DNA from: Pictodentalium vernedei
Lineage: Eukaryota > Mollusca > Scaphopoda > Dentaliida > Dentaliidae
Assembly (NCBI GenBank): GCA_031216915.1
Contig: CM062289.1
Location: 442,751,587-442,815,586 of the forward strand
Length of the DNA stretch: 64,000 bases
Direction of reading: 5' to 3'
Shown here: positions 44,537 through 55,828 of the stretch, piece after piece
Numbering within the stretch: the first letter of the stretch is position 1
Layout of the letters: every line of letters starts with the position of its first letter
The notes under the pieces: generated by a model
What the model saw: only the letters and a program-made list of their open reading frames with translations
Told to the model about the DNA's origin: nothing
Databases searched by the model: none
Program-made: the position numbers and the translations under genes

Positions 44537-45688
44537 TCAAACTACTGTGTTTATTCTTGGAGAAGCTGTGGAGGCAGCATAGGTTATCGCTCTTGGCTTA
44601 TTCTTTCTGCAGAGAACTATTTCTAAACACTTTGCCCTAAACTTTCTTCCAGAGAGAAAATACATGAAGAAATTGATGGCATGGCTGGAATCGTACAGGA
44701 GGAATACTAATTGCTTTATAAGCCAATTCCATGCACTAAGTCTTCCGGCGGTGAAGAAATCCATGTCAGACTTTATAATGCTGTAAATAACGTATGGTAT
44801 GCTCAGTACCACGAATGTAAGTGATACTATTATCAACATCATGTTCATCTGTGACTGTTGTTTCACCATTTCTGATGATGTGCTTGCGTGGATCATCTGC
44901 TCATGGAGTTTGTTCATTCGTCGTATCCGGATCATTATCATCACGTTGCAACCAACAAGTAGCACGCATGGAAAGGCACAGCTGAGAGCTCCGTCAAACC
45001 ACGTCCATATCTTATTAACGAAATATTTGTATTCATCAATAAAATCGCAGTCATAGCTATTCGCTGTGTCAAACGTTTCTCTCATCATCCACATGATAGG
45101 ACTGTTGAGGGCAATCATAATCAGGACACAGACTAAAAGAACAATGGTGGCAGACTTTTTCGTAAAGTAACGGTGGACCTTCATCGGAAGCCAAATTGCC
45201 GCTGCTCGTTCTATCGTCATGACAACCAAGAACCAATTCGCATTCATAGGGCAGAAAGAGGTTGCAAATCGCACCCAGCGACATCCCCAAAGACCAAGAC
45301 GGCCGCTGTGTCTTGTCAGCTCTATGTATAAAATCTTCGAAACAAGAGCCAGCATGTCCGCAAACGCAAGCGCAGCTACGTATATAGAAAATGACGTCAT
45401 GGGTCTCATCAGAGATATAATAACAACAGAAAACACGTTTCCGGGTATACCAATCCCAGCAAGAATCTTCAAGTAGTACATGTTTATGTAATAAGCTACC
45501 CATAATTCATTGTAATTCTCGAGGTGTCCGAATCCAATAAGTCCTCTGTGAGGAGTAGTTGAACTGCCATCCGAACAGCTCGTGTTAGTACTGGTATTAC
45601 AGCTCGCAGTAGTTGTGTTTTCGACCCCCATATTACCGAATCCACTAATAGTTGTAACGATGGTTGTGCCATTGTATTCTTCAGCCAT
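44537..45688 (-). CDS. Class A (rhodopsin-like) G protein-coupled receptor, orphan, possibly neuropeptide-type
   Basis: One uninterrupted 383-codon frame encodes a complete seven-helix receptor of the plasma membrane. The extracellular N-tail (residues 1-70) has four N-glycosylation sequons (N6, N24, N31, N35). TM1 is about 72-94 with the GN pair (N84). TM2 is about 102-122 with LAFAD (D111). C136 at the start of TM3 and C214 in loop 2 would form the conserved disulfide. TM3 ends in ERA at 160-162, a variant of E/DRY. TM4 is about 180-202, TM5 about 229-254 with P240, TM6 about 283-305 with P298, and TM7 about 322-345 with NFFMY in place of NPxxY. Helix 8 carries C354 and C360, possible palmitoylation sites. 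The C-terminus TVV fits a class I PDZ ligand. The start has a good context (AAAATGG), and a pyrimidine-rich CAG about 18 bases upstream could be a splice acceptor for a noncoding 5' exon. The overall look resembles expanded invertebrate peptide-receptor families; the ligand cannot be assigned. Confidence 0.9.
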   Translation of the reverse strand: MAEEYNGTTIVTTISGFGNMGVENTTTASCNTSTNTSCSDGSSTTPHRGLIGFGHLENYNELWVAYYINMYYLKILAGIGIPGNVFSVVIISLMRPMTSFSIYVAALAFADMLALVSKILYIELTRHSGRLGLWGCRWVRFATSFCPMNANWFLVVMTIERAAAIWLPMKVHRYFTKKSATIVLLVCVLIMIALNSPIMWMMRETFDTANSYDCDFIDEYKYFVNKIWTWFDGALSCAFPCVLLVGCNVMIMIRIRRMNKLHEQMIHASTSSEMVKQQSQMNMMLIIVSLTFVVLSIPYVIYSIIKSDMDFFTAGRLSAWNWLIKQLVFLLYDSSHAINFFMYFLSGRKFRAKCLEIVLCRKNKPRAITYAASTASPRINTVV

Positions 45689-45703
45689 TTTGCATTAATC
45701 TCT

Positions 45704-46170
45704 TACCTGCATGAAACAAAAAGTATATTGCGTTATTCGTTGTTCTCGAACTAACAAACTCTTTCATCTCAGCCACAATTCAGAGCCACAGACGTTTCTA
45801 GTATTGTTATACAATTTGGCCTCTGAAAGCATAAAGGTGCCAACTGCAATGCTTGGCATTGCAGTTCGCTACTTTATGCTGCCAAGAGCAATTTATTTTA
45901 CGGAAGTTTCTGGTTTTATCTTAATGAACTGAAAAACCAGAAGGGGTGAATCTATTGTATACGTGTTTAAATAACTAGGTTTCTTTCGTATATCGAGGTT
46001 AGAATCTAATTTAAAGGATGTCACGCTAATCGAATATCGGTCAAGTTGTATTTAAGCATCTATTGCTATATTCTTACCACAACACAAGTAAAATTGTTCA
46101 TAACTATTCGTTTCTACTTTCGTTGCCAAGTTTAGATGACTTCCACCCCAGATTTTGATTACCAGGTCCT
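45704..46170. other. Region upstream of the GPCR
   Basis: This would hold the GPCR promoter or 5' exon. No TATA box is obvious at a defined distance. A small hairpin lies at 45826-45886 (AACTGCAATGCTTGGCATTGC). Confidence 0.35.
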
Positions 46171-46176
46171 ATTTTA

Positions 46177-46625
46177 TCAGTAAAACACAACTTGGTCATC
46201 ACAGTAACCAGGTGCAGCTCTACCTATCGGGGTTTTCGTGAGAACTTTAGGGTAGGCAATCGCAATAAGTCCGTAAAAAGTCCGTAAATTGTTTGCTGTC
46301 AAACCCCAAGCAAATACTTCTGGCGAGTACGGAATATTGCATTTCATATAACCTCCAATCCTGGGACATTCATTCATATTACTACGGGTTTCAAATTGAA
46401 GATCATACAATTTTTAAAATATTTAATATATACTTTTCGAATAGGGAAAAAAATGAAACCTGGAAGTGCAATTTGCATCATCGATACCTCTGTCAGTGCA
46501 ATTACATCGAGTTGACCTAGCTCCGCATTAATGATGTCCACTGTATTGCGTAAGGACCCTATGTTTAAATGAACAAGAGAGTTAGGATACACTTCTTCTT
46601 GATTGAGCTCTGCATCACCATCGAA
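46177..46625 (-). mobile_element. LINE AP-endonuclease fragment
   Basis: LVHLNIGSLRNTVDIINAEL followed by LDVIALTEV matches the N-terminal start of APE-type endonucleases in Jockey/CR1 LINEs (consensus like NxRSLxNKxDEL...ALTET). After a frame change, RIGGYMKCNIPYSPE resembles the next conserved GGVGxYxK block. No reverse transcriptase follows. Confidence 0.6.
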
Positions 46626-47173
46626 AAATTAAATTAAATAAACGATAAGCACAAGGGCAAGATATTTTTTCAAATCTTGCCGACTTACAAATTTACCAAT
46701 CATTTTCCTCCAATTGGAAACGACTGAACCTCTCACGGTATGTATTTATATCAATCGTCATCAAGGCTAATGCCGCTATGATTGCCAATGCGACATGACC
46801 CCCCCCCCCCCCCTCCCCACCACATCCAGTACGAAGTTGGCTGAACTCAATTGCCTTTTCAAGCACATGTACTAAATAACATGAAATAAGTGAAAAAGGT
46901 CAGCCTCTCCCACAAACGTACAAGTAAGAAAGTGTTAATGATTTCAAAAACAATTCTATAATACAAAACACATGATCGAAATGACGTGTTAAGGGGGTAT
47001 GATTGTTGAATGGCGTTCGTGCAAGAATACTGCTTCAGCTTTCGAAAGTTAAGTTATTCGATAGATAATTTTATGATAGTAATCATTACTAGTCCAGTGG
47101 GTGAATAAAGTTATATCTTTATTCACCAACTGGCCTAGTTATTTTTAACCAGTATAAATGTATCTGCCGAATA

Positions 47174-47446
47174 CAGTGAAAACTAGAAGTCCTGTCATGA
47201 AATGCGCATAAATAGCACGTCGATCTGCGCTTTAATCTACGCGTTGCGGCCATAGCAATGCTATCAAATTCTGTACATATGGCCTGTGCACAAGCAATGT
47301 TTGAGCCAATGGACGTCCGGGTAATCCGGAGGTCCATTGGCAGAAACATTGGCTGTGTTTGCTATGAGTAACCAGGAGAAACTGTCGTGCTTTGGATGTC
47401 ACTCGATATGGCAATTGCGCGCAATTCCTACGCGCAATGATGCCTA
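47174..47446. mobile_element. TA-flanked MITE, CAGTTAAAAC type, right end lost
   Basis: The left end CAGTGAAAACTAGAAG and the hairpin GCCAATGGACGTCCGG are present. The right end is replaced by the start of another MITE at 47447. Confidence 0.7.
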
Positions 47447-47555
47447 CACTGCAAAAAATATATGTTCTCTTTAGAACCAAAACTGGTTCTAATCTTGTCC
47501 CTGAAATGGAACCAGTTCTGTTTAAACAGTATTTATTTCAAATCAAATAAATTTC
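47447..47555 (+). mobile_element. Family J MITE, left arm only
   Basis: CACTGCAAAAAATATATG and TGTTTAAACAGTATTTATTT match the left arm of the 35.77 kb element. It interrupts the MITE at 47174. Confidence 0.75.
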
Positions 47556-47723
47556 TCTCCAGTATTTTCTTAAGACTGCAAATGTAATTTATTTTTAAAA
47601 CGCCGCTTTTGTCTTTAACGCTGTTACAAAACGATAGCTTTTATTTCACACAATGATTTTTTTCTCTTCAAGAAAGACCTCTATGAAAGAAAACTATAAT
47701 TTTCTCTTCATTCAGATATTTTT

Positions 47724-47946
47724 AAATTATTCATTTATTTATTTATTTATTTATTTTTTTATTTTTTATTGGTGTTTAAAGCTCTCATATTTCTGCACAG
47801 TAGCTTATCATGACCTCCATAGTTTTACGGACGGAGGAAGCCGGAGTAACCGGAGAGAACCACCGAGCAACTAACAGCTCCCCAACATACAAACTCCACA
47901 CAAGCAGGTTTAGCATTGGTTGGAGACAGGTGTACCATCGACGTGT
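47724..47946 (-). mobile_element. SINE, 5'-truncated
   Basis: The copy runs from a (TTTA)n tail through the 3' body and breaks at ACCATCGACGTG. It splits another repeat: the flanks resemble the continuous sequence at about 27560-27680. Confidence 0.75.
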
Positions 47947-48331
47947 CGCATCGATGCATCTTGAATATTAAATCACCAAGTAATCGTTTAATGAGATTGT
48001 ACAGACAATTGTACTAACTAACAAGTGACAATTATTCACTTATTCAGTGTAATCTTTCGAGAATCTGTGGTTATGAACAAGAGCAGCAAGTTTAGACAGC
48101 ACGATGATTTCAGACTACTGTGACCTGTAGCAATGGTGAGAGAGGGGGTGGGGGCTGGGGGACGGACCCCCTAACATTCGCTGGACATAAAAAACAGTGG
48201 CCCAATGGAGGTTTCACACAACATAGAGCACCAAAATGGTTGTCGATATAGGCACTACACACGCTACAAATGGCTCAGATTTACTCTTAGAACACCAAGT
48301 GTGCAAAATGTTCTCGGGTGTGGGTAGACTA

Positions 48332-48574
48332 CAGTTAAAGTCCTGTAATGAAATGCGCACAAATAGCACATCGATCTGCGCGTTAATCTACGCATTTTGA
48401 CCATAGTAAGGCTAACCAATTCTGTACCTACGGACTGTGCATAAGCAATGTTTCAGCCAATGGACCTCCGGGTAACCAGAAGAAACAGAAACATTGCCCG
48501 TGTTTGCTATGAATAACCAGGAGAACCTACCTAAATAAGCGCACAGTTCGTGACACGACTTCTAGTTTTAACTA
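48332..48574. mobile_element. TA-flanked MITE, CAGTTAAAAC type
   Basis: Ends CAGTTAAAGTCCTG and CTTCTAGTTTTAACT, TA-flanked. The central hairpin has lost one arm. Confidence 0.72.
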
Positions 48575-48899
48575 TAGTCCTTTCCAGGATCCTCCGACCG
48601 TTAACCTCTCCTCCCGTTTCCTTTCAGGGGAATGGGAGGAGGGAGCGTCCACCGGAAGGACTACCGGAAGCCATCGATCCCCCACACAAGGGCATTTCAA
48701 ATAACACCTTGGCCCCACTCCACCCAACCTCATAAAAAACGGTCTAGGGTACCTCCTGTTATAGAAACCTGACACGTGTCTGACATGTAGTCAAGAACTG
48801 ATGGACTTAATGAAATCTTAACTGTTTGGTAAATCTCCTCGACGTTGAAAATTAATGTTCAAGAATATTTGAAATTCAGATACAAAGACACGATGTACT

Positions 48900-49080
48900 G
48901 AGTGAGTGAGTGAGCGAGAACTACACAATGGAGATCTCTGCCATAAAAGTGGGAAAATCTCAGGGTAAAAAAACGTCAGACTAAGAGTCAAAGAGGAGTG
49001 TAATTGAAACTGAGAGAAGGGGTCAAAGCAAAGAGGTTTTTGACTGGCCTGCGTGACAAAAGAAAGACAACTATATCACA
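48900..49080 (+). mobile_element. Fragment of the same LINE C-terminal region
   Basis: ENYTMEISAIKVGKSQGKK (from about 48919) corresponds to ENYSLEISDLDVGANQGKK in the 25.8 kb copy, and a later stretch matches the GLRDK region. Frame breaks and stops are present. No further LINE sequence is seen downstream. Confidence 0.5.
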
Positions 49081-49084
49081 TCAA

Positions 49085-50080
49085 CTCACTCACATACCGA
49101 CAACACTACTACAGAACAGCGGGGTGGCATACTCACGCAGTCAGCAAGAGTGGTTATGGTCAGGTGAATATCAATGTGTCGCATAGTTATCGATTCATCG
49201 CAGTCCCCAAGAACAGATACCAGAATAGTTGTTGCTTTGTTCCTCTCGCTGCTTGATCCTACCCCAGTCGACTCAACCAACTACAAAAATTACACCACCA
49301 AACTAAGGTACACCTAATCCACAAATATATTGATTATTTCAACAACTTTTGTTTGGGGTAGGGGGGGATGAGCCTGAAGCGAGCGTAGCATCTCAACCTT
49401 CCTGAAGGATTGTTAGATGATCCCCGGCCTTCAACAATACAACAGGAGTTTTTTTTCCAATTCTCTTTTGTGACCGTTATTGACACTATGCAATCCGACA
49501 GAGGGGAGACACACCTTATGCGCCCCATTACCAACACTCTCGTGTGCTGGCTGTGTACTGGATGGCGAACAGACCTGCATGGCGATCTGACCTGACCCCT
49601 AATCCAAAATAACGAAGCGTGTAAATATCGTTAATATTACAACAATTAAATTTAATTCCATCTTTCTGAAGTTTCTCAGGTAATAATTGTAATCAAATAT
49701 GGAATCTATTTGTGTCATTATGAATAACAACTATTATTACATAATATTAAGACAATATTATTCGAAAATCTGTTTCGATTGGTTTTTTGCCTTAAATTTT
49801 GCTTTCACTGGCCTTCGGGGGTAAGTAACGTCGACCACAGACAAATACTGGGGACGGTATCAGGCACTATCTCTGGCTACATTTGGTACCGGATGCACCT
49901 TGCGAACGCTGGTACAAGAACAAAATAAAAATATCAAATCTCAAATTAGCATTATTCATAACATTTGGGAGAATATTGGCCAGTCTTGTTTATAATATTT
50001 ATCATTGTTTATTATTACCACTTTTGCGGGCGTTCCTAGCACATTAACAATGTTTTATCGGGCGTTGAAACCTCGTAATG
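49085..50080. other. No gene seen
   Basis: Several short overlapping frames on both strands (49004-49595) without domains. Confidence 0.4.
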
Positions 50081-50084
50081 CTCA

Positions 50085-50165
50085 ACAAGCACAAGTCATG
50101 TGACGTGTTGGGCCGTTATTGACTATAACAGCCCAACACGTCAATAACAGCCCGACACGTCTAAA
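50085..50165. repeat. Small inverted repeat cluster
   Basis: TGACGTGTTGGGC and its inverse GCCCAACACGTCA, followed by a second inverse copy, GCCCGACACGTC. Confidence 0.6.
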
Positions 50166-50599
50166 TATAGACAATGACGTCACATCTCTCAGCCGATCAA
50201 CAATATTCTTCCCAGATTTCCATTGGGATCGAAATTCAATTCGGATTTTTTTAATTTGTAAACACAATTAATACATTTGTTTCAAGTGTTTCCCTTTGTG
50301 TCACGGATAGATAATGTGTCAAATATAGGAAGCGATACGCACGAAGTAAGTAATGACATCTTTGATGAATAAACTCCTTGCCTAAAGTTCGCATTTCGAA
50401 GACATATTTCATCATCTAGCTTCCCAAACTTCGCCGTAGACTGAATAGACGATAGTCATGTTACCCGGTTTGTTTGTCAACAAATCAGACGATAGTGTCG
50501 CTGTTTTTTAATTCTAAAATGTCAAACTTCATTTATTTATCTTATTTCCCATATAATTTAATTGTAATGTACCCGATGTACGAAAGTGGCAATAATAGA

Positions 50600-50778
50600 A
50601 ATAACATGACTTTGTCGGGCATTACAACGTATCAACGGCTCAACAGAAATGGTTAACAGCCCTTGAGCTTATTAGTGGCCCTCGACTTCGTCGCGGGCTG
50701 CTAATAAACTCTTGGGCTGTTAACCATTTCTGTTGAGCCGTTAATATACTGTAATGCCCTTCAAAATCATGTTATTGT
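50600..50778. repeat. About 175-bp hairpin
   Basis: GGCTCAACAGAAATGGTTAA / TTAACCATTTCTGTTGAGCC; loop region GGCCCTCGACTTCGTCGCGGG. Confidence 0.75.
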
Positions 50779-50884
50779 TATATTAAAGTAAAAAAACTCT
50801 CAAGTATGGTACAGAATTTGTTTTTCTAACATTCTAGTTTGTGGTTCAATTTAATATTTAAAATTTGAGTCCGATAATGTACAC

Positions 50885-50950
50885 GTCGCATACTGCAACA
50901 AGGTGCTATATGCAATGCCAAAGCATTAGCATCTTGTTGCACTCAAGGGA
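50885..50950. repeat. Small hairpin
   Basis: GCAACAAGGTGCTA / TAGCATCTTGTTGC around CAATGCCAAAGCATT. Confidence 0.6.
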
Positions 50951-51128
50951 CGATTTTTATACACACTTTGAATGCTTCACATTATACTCAAATTTCAAAT
51001 TACTGTGAAGAAATTTAGAATGTTAACATTGCTTACATTAGCTTCTCTGCAACAGGGTTCCGCGGAGTTAAAGGGATTTCTGAAAGCTGTGGAATTGCAT
51101 TTTGAAACTTCATAAAAACATAATGATG

Positions 51129-51133
51129 AATAT

Positions 51134-51164
<31 letters not shown>

Positions 51165-51215
51165 TTGGTGTTTAAGGTCACATGTTTATGGCTAATCATG
51201 ACCGCAACATGGATA
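51129..51215 (-). mobile_element. SINE 3' tail fragment
   Basis: A (TTTA)n run and TTGGTGTTTAAGGTCACATG correspond to the 3' end of the SINE family on the minus strand. Less than 90 bp remain. Confidence 0.6.
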
Positions 51216-51219
51216 TGAA

Positions 51220-51950
51220 GTCAAGTCCAGCAAATCGTTTACACCCATGTTACCTATTTCAGAGAAATTCCATGTAGGGCACTGGTTACCAGGCCCTTTT
51301 TAAAAGTACAACAGGGCATATTTACGACATAAAAAACACTGTTGCACTTTCCCACGGCTGCGGATGATGAATAAATAATGATATAAATGTAATTTAAATG
51401 AAGCTACAACGTCACATATTGAACTATTTTTACTTCCCTGAATGCGCATGTGTGTAAACAGTGGTAAAGATGACAATTTAAATTACTATAGCAATCTATG
51501 GGAGAAAAATGAAAAAAGTTTCATTTGCCACAAATTTCCTTTTTTACATAATGGACGGACATATGATCAAATATTTTATAACATACTTTTTAAAATGGTA
51601 GCAAATACGTTTTGTTAAAATTGGTTTTTAATGGTTCCATTTTTGTTTAAACTTTTCACTTTTTATCCCAGTACATCACTGGCTTATTGATTTCTTAGAA
51701 AAGAATGAGGGGTTAACTTCAAAGTCCTAAACATGTACAAAATCCTTATGAGAAAATTTGGACGGACATAGATTTGACGAAAGCAAAAAATTAATTTTCT
51801 TTGTTCTATAAACATATTTTGGATATGTTATTGTTTTAATCGTTCCATTTAACTTTGAAAAGTGTTTTTTTTTTCTCTATATTTATGACCTTGCGACAAA
51901 TAATACCGCTCCTCCTTGAGATAATGTAACTTTTTAAGGCAGGCAAGCAT
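51220..51950. other. No gene seen
   Basis: AT-rich sequence without recognisable repeats. Confidence 0.45.
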
Positions 51951-51954
51951 GCCG

Positions 51955-52450
51955 ATAATGCCCGATTTACACTTCGTCCTATATGTTTTGCGTTCCGCCA
52001 TGCGTTGCGTCAAAAATAACGCGTACTGCAGTCATTTTTTATTTCGATAACACTTTACGTGTAAGAAATGAATGCTCTGCAATCCGATGCGAGAAAAATA
52101 GCTGCTGTAGCTATTTTTAAAGCAACGTATTTGAGAACGCATGTAAATCTCCTTGATGACGTCATATTTTTGCACTTGGGAAGGGGTATTTTCTGCAACC
52201 TGGAAGACAACAGGCATCTTTGCTTGTTGTTTCCAACTGAAAATTTCCCATTTAACTGCTCTAAAACATTTGTCTTAAGTTGTACAATGCTATATTCAGT
52301 GCATATTATATTTTGGTGGAAGAATACAAGTTTGAAAGTGGAAAATAAAGTGTACATCATATGAATTTCTTTCACAGGATGATGAAAAACTTCCCCCTCC
52401 ATCTCATTCTCTTCTTCCTCCTCCAACAACATTATAGCTGCCGTCGCCAT
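51955..52450 (-). mobile_element. Possible PIF/Harbinger-type fragment
   Basis: A 131-codon minus frame starts MATAAIMLLEEEEENEMEGE, like the acidic N-terminus of some Harbinger transposases. The sequence at 51958-52012 (GCCCGATTTACACTTCG ... CATGCGTTGCGTC) resembles a Harbinger end. The catalytic core is absent and the second end is not seen. Confidence 0.25.
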
Positions 52451-52481
52451 GGTCTACTTCAAATAAGAACTTATGGAATAA

Positions 52482-53158
52482 AATTAACCCTTTGATACTT
52501 TTGTACGTCTTATGACGTACGAAATCAAACAGCGCGTTGATACTTGTGTACGTGTTTTGACGTACTAAATCAAACAGCGCGTTGAGACTTGTGTACGTCT
52601 TATGACGTACGAAATCAAACAGCGCCCTGATACTTTGTGTTCATTTGTTTTGTTATTATTTTTCGATTTTTTAAAATTTAAACCTCAATTCCTATTTTCT
52701 CCCGAATAGTACTCATTGACAACCGTTGAGCCAAATGTTATCGCAGCTTAAAATGCCAATAAAATCCTGCTGTCAAGACTTCATAACTGGTTAAGAGCAA
52801 GAAGCCACTAGCAGGGCTTTCAAAAATGAGGAACCAGAGCAAAAGCCGAACACTTCCCTTGCTTATATTTCATATTCAGCCAAACTCAAACAATAATTTG
52901 TTTATATCAATTTGTTTTATTACAAATTATTGGAGAGTGCCCGTGGGAACTCTCCAATAATTTGTAATAAAACAAGTTTTGAATAATAAATTCAGACCAC
53001 CAAAAATAATCTGCCCTAAGCAGATAATCACTAATGTGAAAAATATCTTGTTATTTGTACTTTCCGACGTTTGACGTCGCATTTTGAAAAACGGTGAAGA
53101 AACTGAATTCACGGTGACGTTTGAACGTCAGGAGAATTACCGTCTCCAAGGGTTAAAG
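52482..53158. mobile_element. Longer TTAA-flanked element with triplicated subterminal unit
   Basis: It begins TTAACCCTTTGATACTT and ends CCAAGGGTTAA. Near the left end a 50-bp unit (TGTACGTCTTATGACGTAC...AAATCAAACAGCGC) occurs about three times. The centre is a palindrome around TTGGAGAGTGCCCG (52915-52980). The inverse of its left arm recurs at 20575-20720, ending in caaagggttaa. Confidence 0.6.
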
Positions 53159-53424
53159 CAATTTTATTATATCACACAGGAGCTTTACGTATGAATTTGC
53201 ATGTAATGTATTGGTCAAATCGCAATGAGCAACGCACACGACAATATTTCGGACGTAGTGAAAATCTGGCCTAAGTCGACAGAACCGAAAGCGCAACCTG
53301 CAACAATTGTTTCATTTCTGCGACAGGAGTCCGCCGATAGAAGAAATGTATTGCCACCGTCTCTCCGTTCAAAAAAACACGAGTAATCTAATTACAAAAA
53401 AAAATATTTTATGCTAGCCTGTGA

Positions 53425-53735
53425 ATCATCGCAAATTATCTAAAAGATGGATAACGAGAAATATTCCTCAGTAGCTTCCTAAATGACGTCACGCGTCGGC
53501 GCATGACGTCGCATTGAACGTCGCCTTAAATGAACGATCAGCAAATCTTTGTTATTTTCTTGAAACTGTTTGCAATCGAATTGGGCTGAATATTGGGCAG
53601 AAAAATGTCACGTAGCGTATAATAAAAAGAAAATCTACGTTATTTTAGTGAATATCGCAAGCGCTCGTGAAAAATAAAACTTCCAGGTCTACACTCATGA
53701 GATAATTCCAGATATTCACTAAGACAGGGTAGATA
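53425..53735 (-). repeat. Family D repeat, inverted copy
   Basis: CTAAATGACGTCACGCG, GCGTATAATAAAAAG and the hairpin half GCGCTCGTGAAAAATAAAAC match the 17.3-17.9 kb block in reverse order. Confidence 0.7.
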
Positions 53736-53739
53736 TCTT

Positions 53740-54410
53740 CTACATACGACTCACGAAGCCGATCCGATGTCGATCTCGAAACAGGCCATCGAAGTCGACA
53801 TAGAATCTTATCTTCGAAGTTTCGTGGGACACTATTTCAGAGACACTCTTTCTATTCAGTCGAACAAAAACCAGGAAATAATATACTCATTGTTCTGCAA
53901 ACCTCCAATACAGGGTTGAACACCTCGCTGAAAATCAAAGTGGTTCAGTGGTCGATAGGTTTTTTCTGCTAATTATTCGCTACGTCCGAACAAAAATGAA
54001 AGATATCACAAATTCAACCCAGTGTATTCAATCCTGCAGTCCTGGTAATATTAATCGTCACACCATTCTGCTGGCACACAATGATGAATGGGTGAAATGC
54101 GAGCGTAACAATTAAAAAGCGCAATTATTGTGACCACAACATAAAATCATTGATCCAGATGAAGTTTCAAATATACGTAGTTCAGTGCATGGCTACATTT
54201 CAGATCTAAAATGACACAGCTAGTGTCATCTGGCGGAAATCACATAGCGACAAGTACCTTTTAGTGGCCAATTTACTTGCAGATGAATCGCCACTGGAAA
54301 TCAATTAGGTTGCTGCAAGTGCAACTGGGAAAAGGTCGAAGGGCAGTAACTCTTAGAACGATTCGGGAAATAGAATGCAAAAATGTGTGTCACAGTTGAG
54401 TATTAAGGTG
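53740..54410. other. No gene seen
   Basis: No open frame of note. Confidence 0.45.
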
Positions 54411-54413
54411 AAT

Positions 54414-54665
54414 TTAACCCTTTACCTAACCTGAAAAGCAGACGACACTTGCAAAAATAATTCTTGAATAACTAATTTTTTTCATTTTTTGTGTCAAAAA
54501 CATAGGTTATGACCCCTCGTTGGAACGAGCTCGACGAGCTCGTTCCAACGAGGGGTCATAACCTATGTTTTTGAGACAAACAATGACAAAAATAATGAAA
54601 GTTAATTGGCGATTTTTGAGAATAGTGCTGGCAGGTTTTGGCCGTTACGTTTGGTAAAGGGTTAA
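54414..54665. mobile_element. TTAA-type MITE, family A
   Basis: TTAA on both sides, 252 bp. Almost the reverse complement of the 40.4 kb copy, with the full central palindrome. Confidence 0.88.
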
Positions 54666-54852
54666 ACGGAAACAATGTAAAAAAATTACCAAACTGCACA
54701 CTGTGCTAAAGGGTGATTAGTACAATTTTATAATACATTTTCAGCTTCTTTGCATTGTTTGCCATAGATAACCAATAAGCTGAAAGTTTTTTTTTTATCA
54801 TTTGAACATTTAAATAAACTCACTTTAAAGAATGTTTTTCTCCACGCAATTG

Positions 54853-55166
54853 CAGTTAAAACTAGAAGTCCTGTCATGAAATGTGCACAAATAGCACGTC
54901 GATCTGTGCGTTAATCTACGCGTTATGACCACAGTAAGGCTATCAAATTCTGTACATATGGCCTGTGTACAAGCAATGTTACAGTCAATGGACCTCCGGG
55001 TAACCCGGAGGTCCAATGGCAGAACCATTGCCCGTGTTTGCTATGAATAACCAGGAGAACCTGCCGTGCGTTGGATGTCATTCGATATGGCAATTGCGCG
55101 CAATTCCTACGCGCAATTAAGCCTAGAAAAGCGCACAGTTCGTGGCAGGATGTCTAGTTTTAACTG
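54853..55166. mobile_element. TA-flanked MITE, CAGTTAAAAC type, complete
   Basis: Ends CAGTTAAAACTAGAAGTCC and GTCTAGTTTTAACTG; right flank TA, left flank TG. The centre is the hairpin CAATGGACCTCCGGGTAACC.... Confidence 0.82.
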
Positions 55167-55492
55167 TAGTTATGCGTACTGAGAGTGTTTTTGTCAGTCC
55201 ATGTACAATTGTGTTGAAAACTACACTATCCCATGAACAATCAAATCTCATCCTTAGTGTTTGATCTGAATAAACTTCATTGTGAAAACAGCGCGGTTTG
55301 GGTATTTATTACACGCCTGTTATTTATAATCCCCATCTACAGCAACACTAAACCATGCGAAAAATAATAATCTGTTCGGCACACACGTGCGGAACGGAAA
55401 TCGTTGACGGATTATTTTTAAATAGAAGCGAAATTTCACTGCAATTTTCTGCAAATCGTGCAACGCAATTACAATCTGAATCGCTAGCGTCT

Positions 55493-55545
55493 CCCGAGCC
55501 AGTAGGCACATAGAACACATTGGAACTTAGGGGACGAAATGGTAA
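55493..55545. repeat. Family H, one arm
   Basis: GCCAGTAGGCACATAGAACA followed by CATTGGAACTTAGGGGACG is the apex and right arm of family H. Confidence 0.65.
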
Positions 55546-55664
55546 CACGGGTTCCCCTCGCAAATTTGGTTGGCGATAAAATGTGTTCTTTTTGTTGATA
55601 GTTGTCAAATTTGCCGTGAGTCCCTCAAATAATTGTTTTTATAGACGTGAAGGCGTGTAAGAAA

Positions 55665-55828
55665 AACACAGAACTACACGCGTCTGTGAATGGGTTAATC
55701 GATACGGCACTTGTGCTATTGTTGAAAGATAGAACTCGCGGCCTGTCGCCTCTCGTTCTATCCTTGTGCACTGGCACGCGTGCCATACCAATTAACCCAT
55801 TCATACACGCGTGTTGTTCTGTGTATGT
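55665..55828. repeat. 164-bp hairpin
   Basis: ACACAGAACTACACGCGT / ACGCGTGTTGTTCTGTGT and TGAATGGGTTAAT / ATTAACCCATTCA; the inner arms are AGATAGAACTCGCGG and its partial inverse. Confidence 0.72.

Noticed and set aside
45069..45503. 144-residue minus frame overlapping the GPCR
   Set aside because: An alternative frame of the GPCR gene with no membrane-receptor features of its own.
52482..52640. CRISPR-like array (three 50-bp repeats)
   Set aside because: The repeats are contiguous without unique spacers, lie in a TTAA element, and the DNA is eukaryotic.
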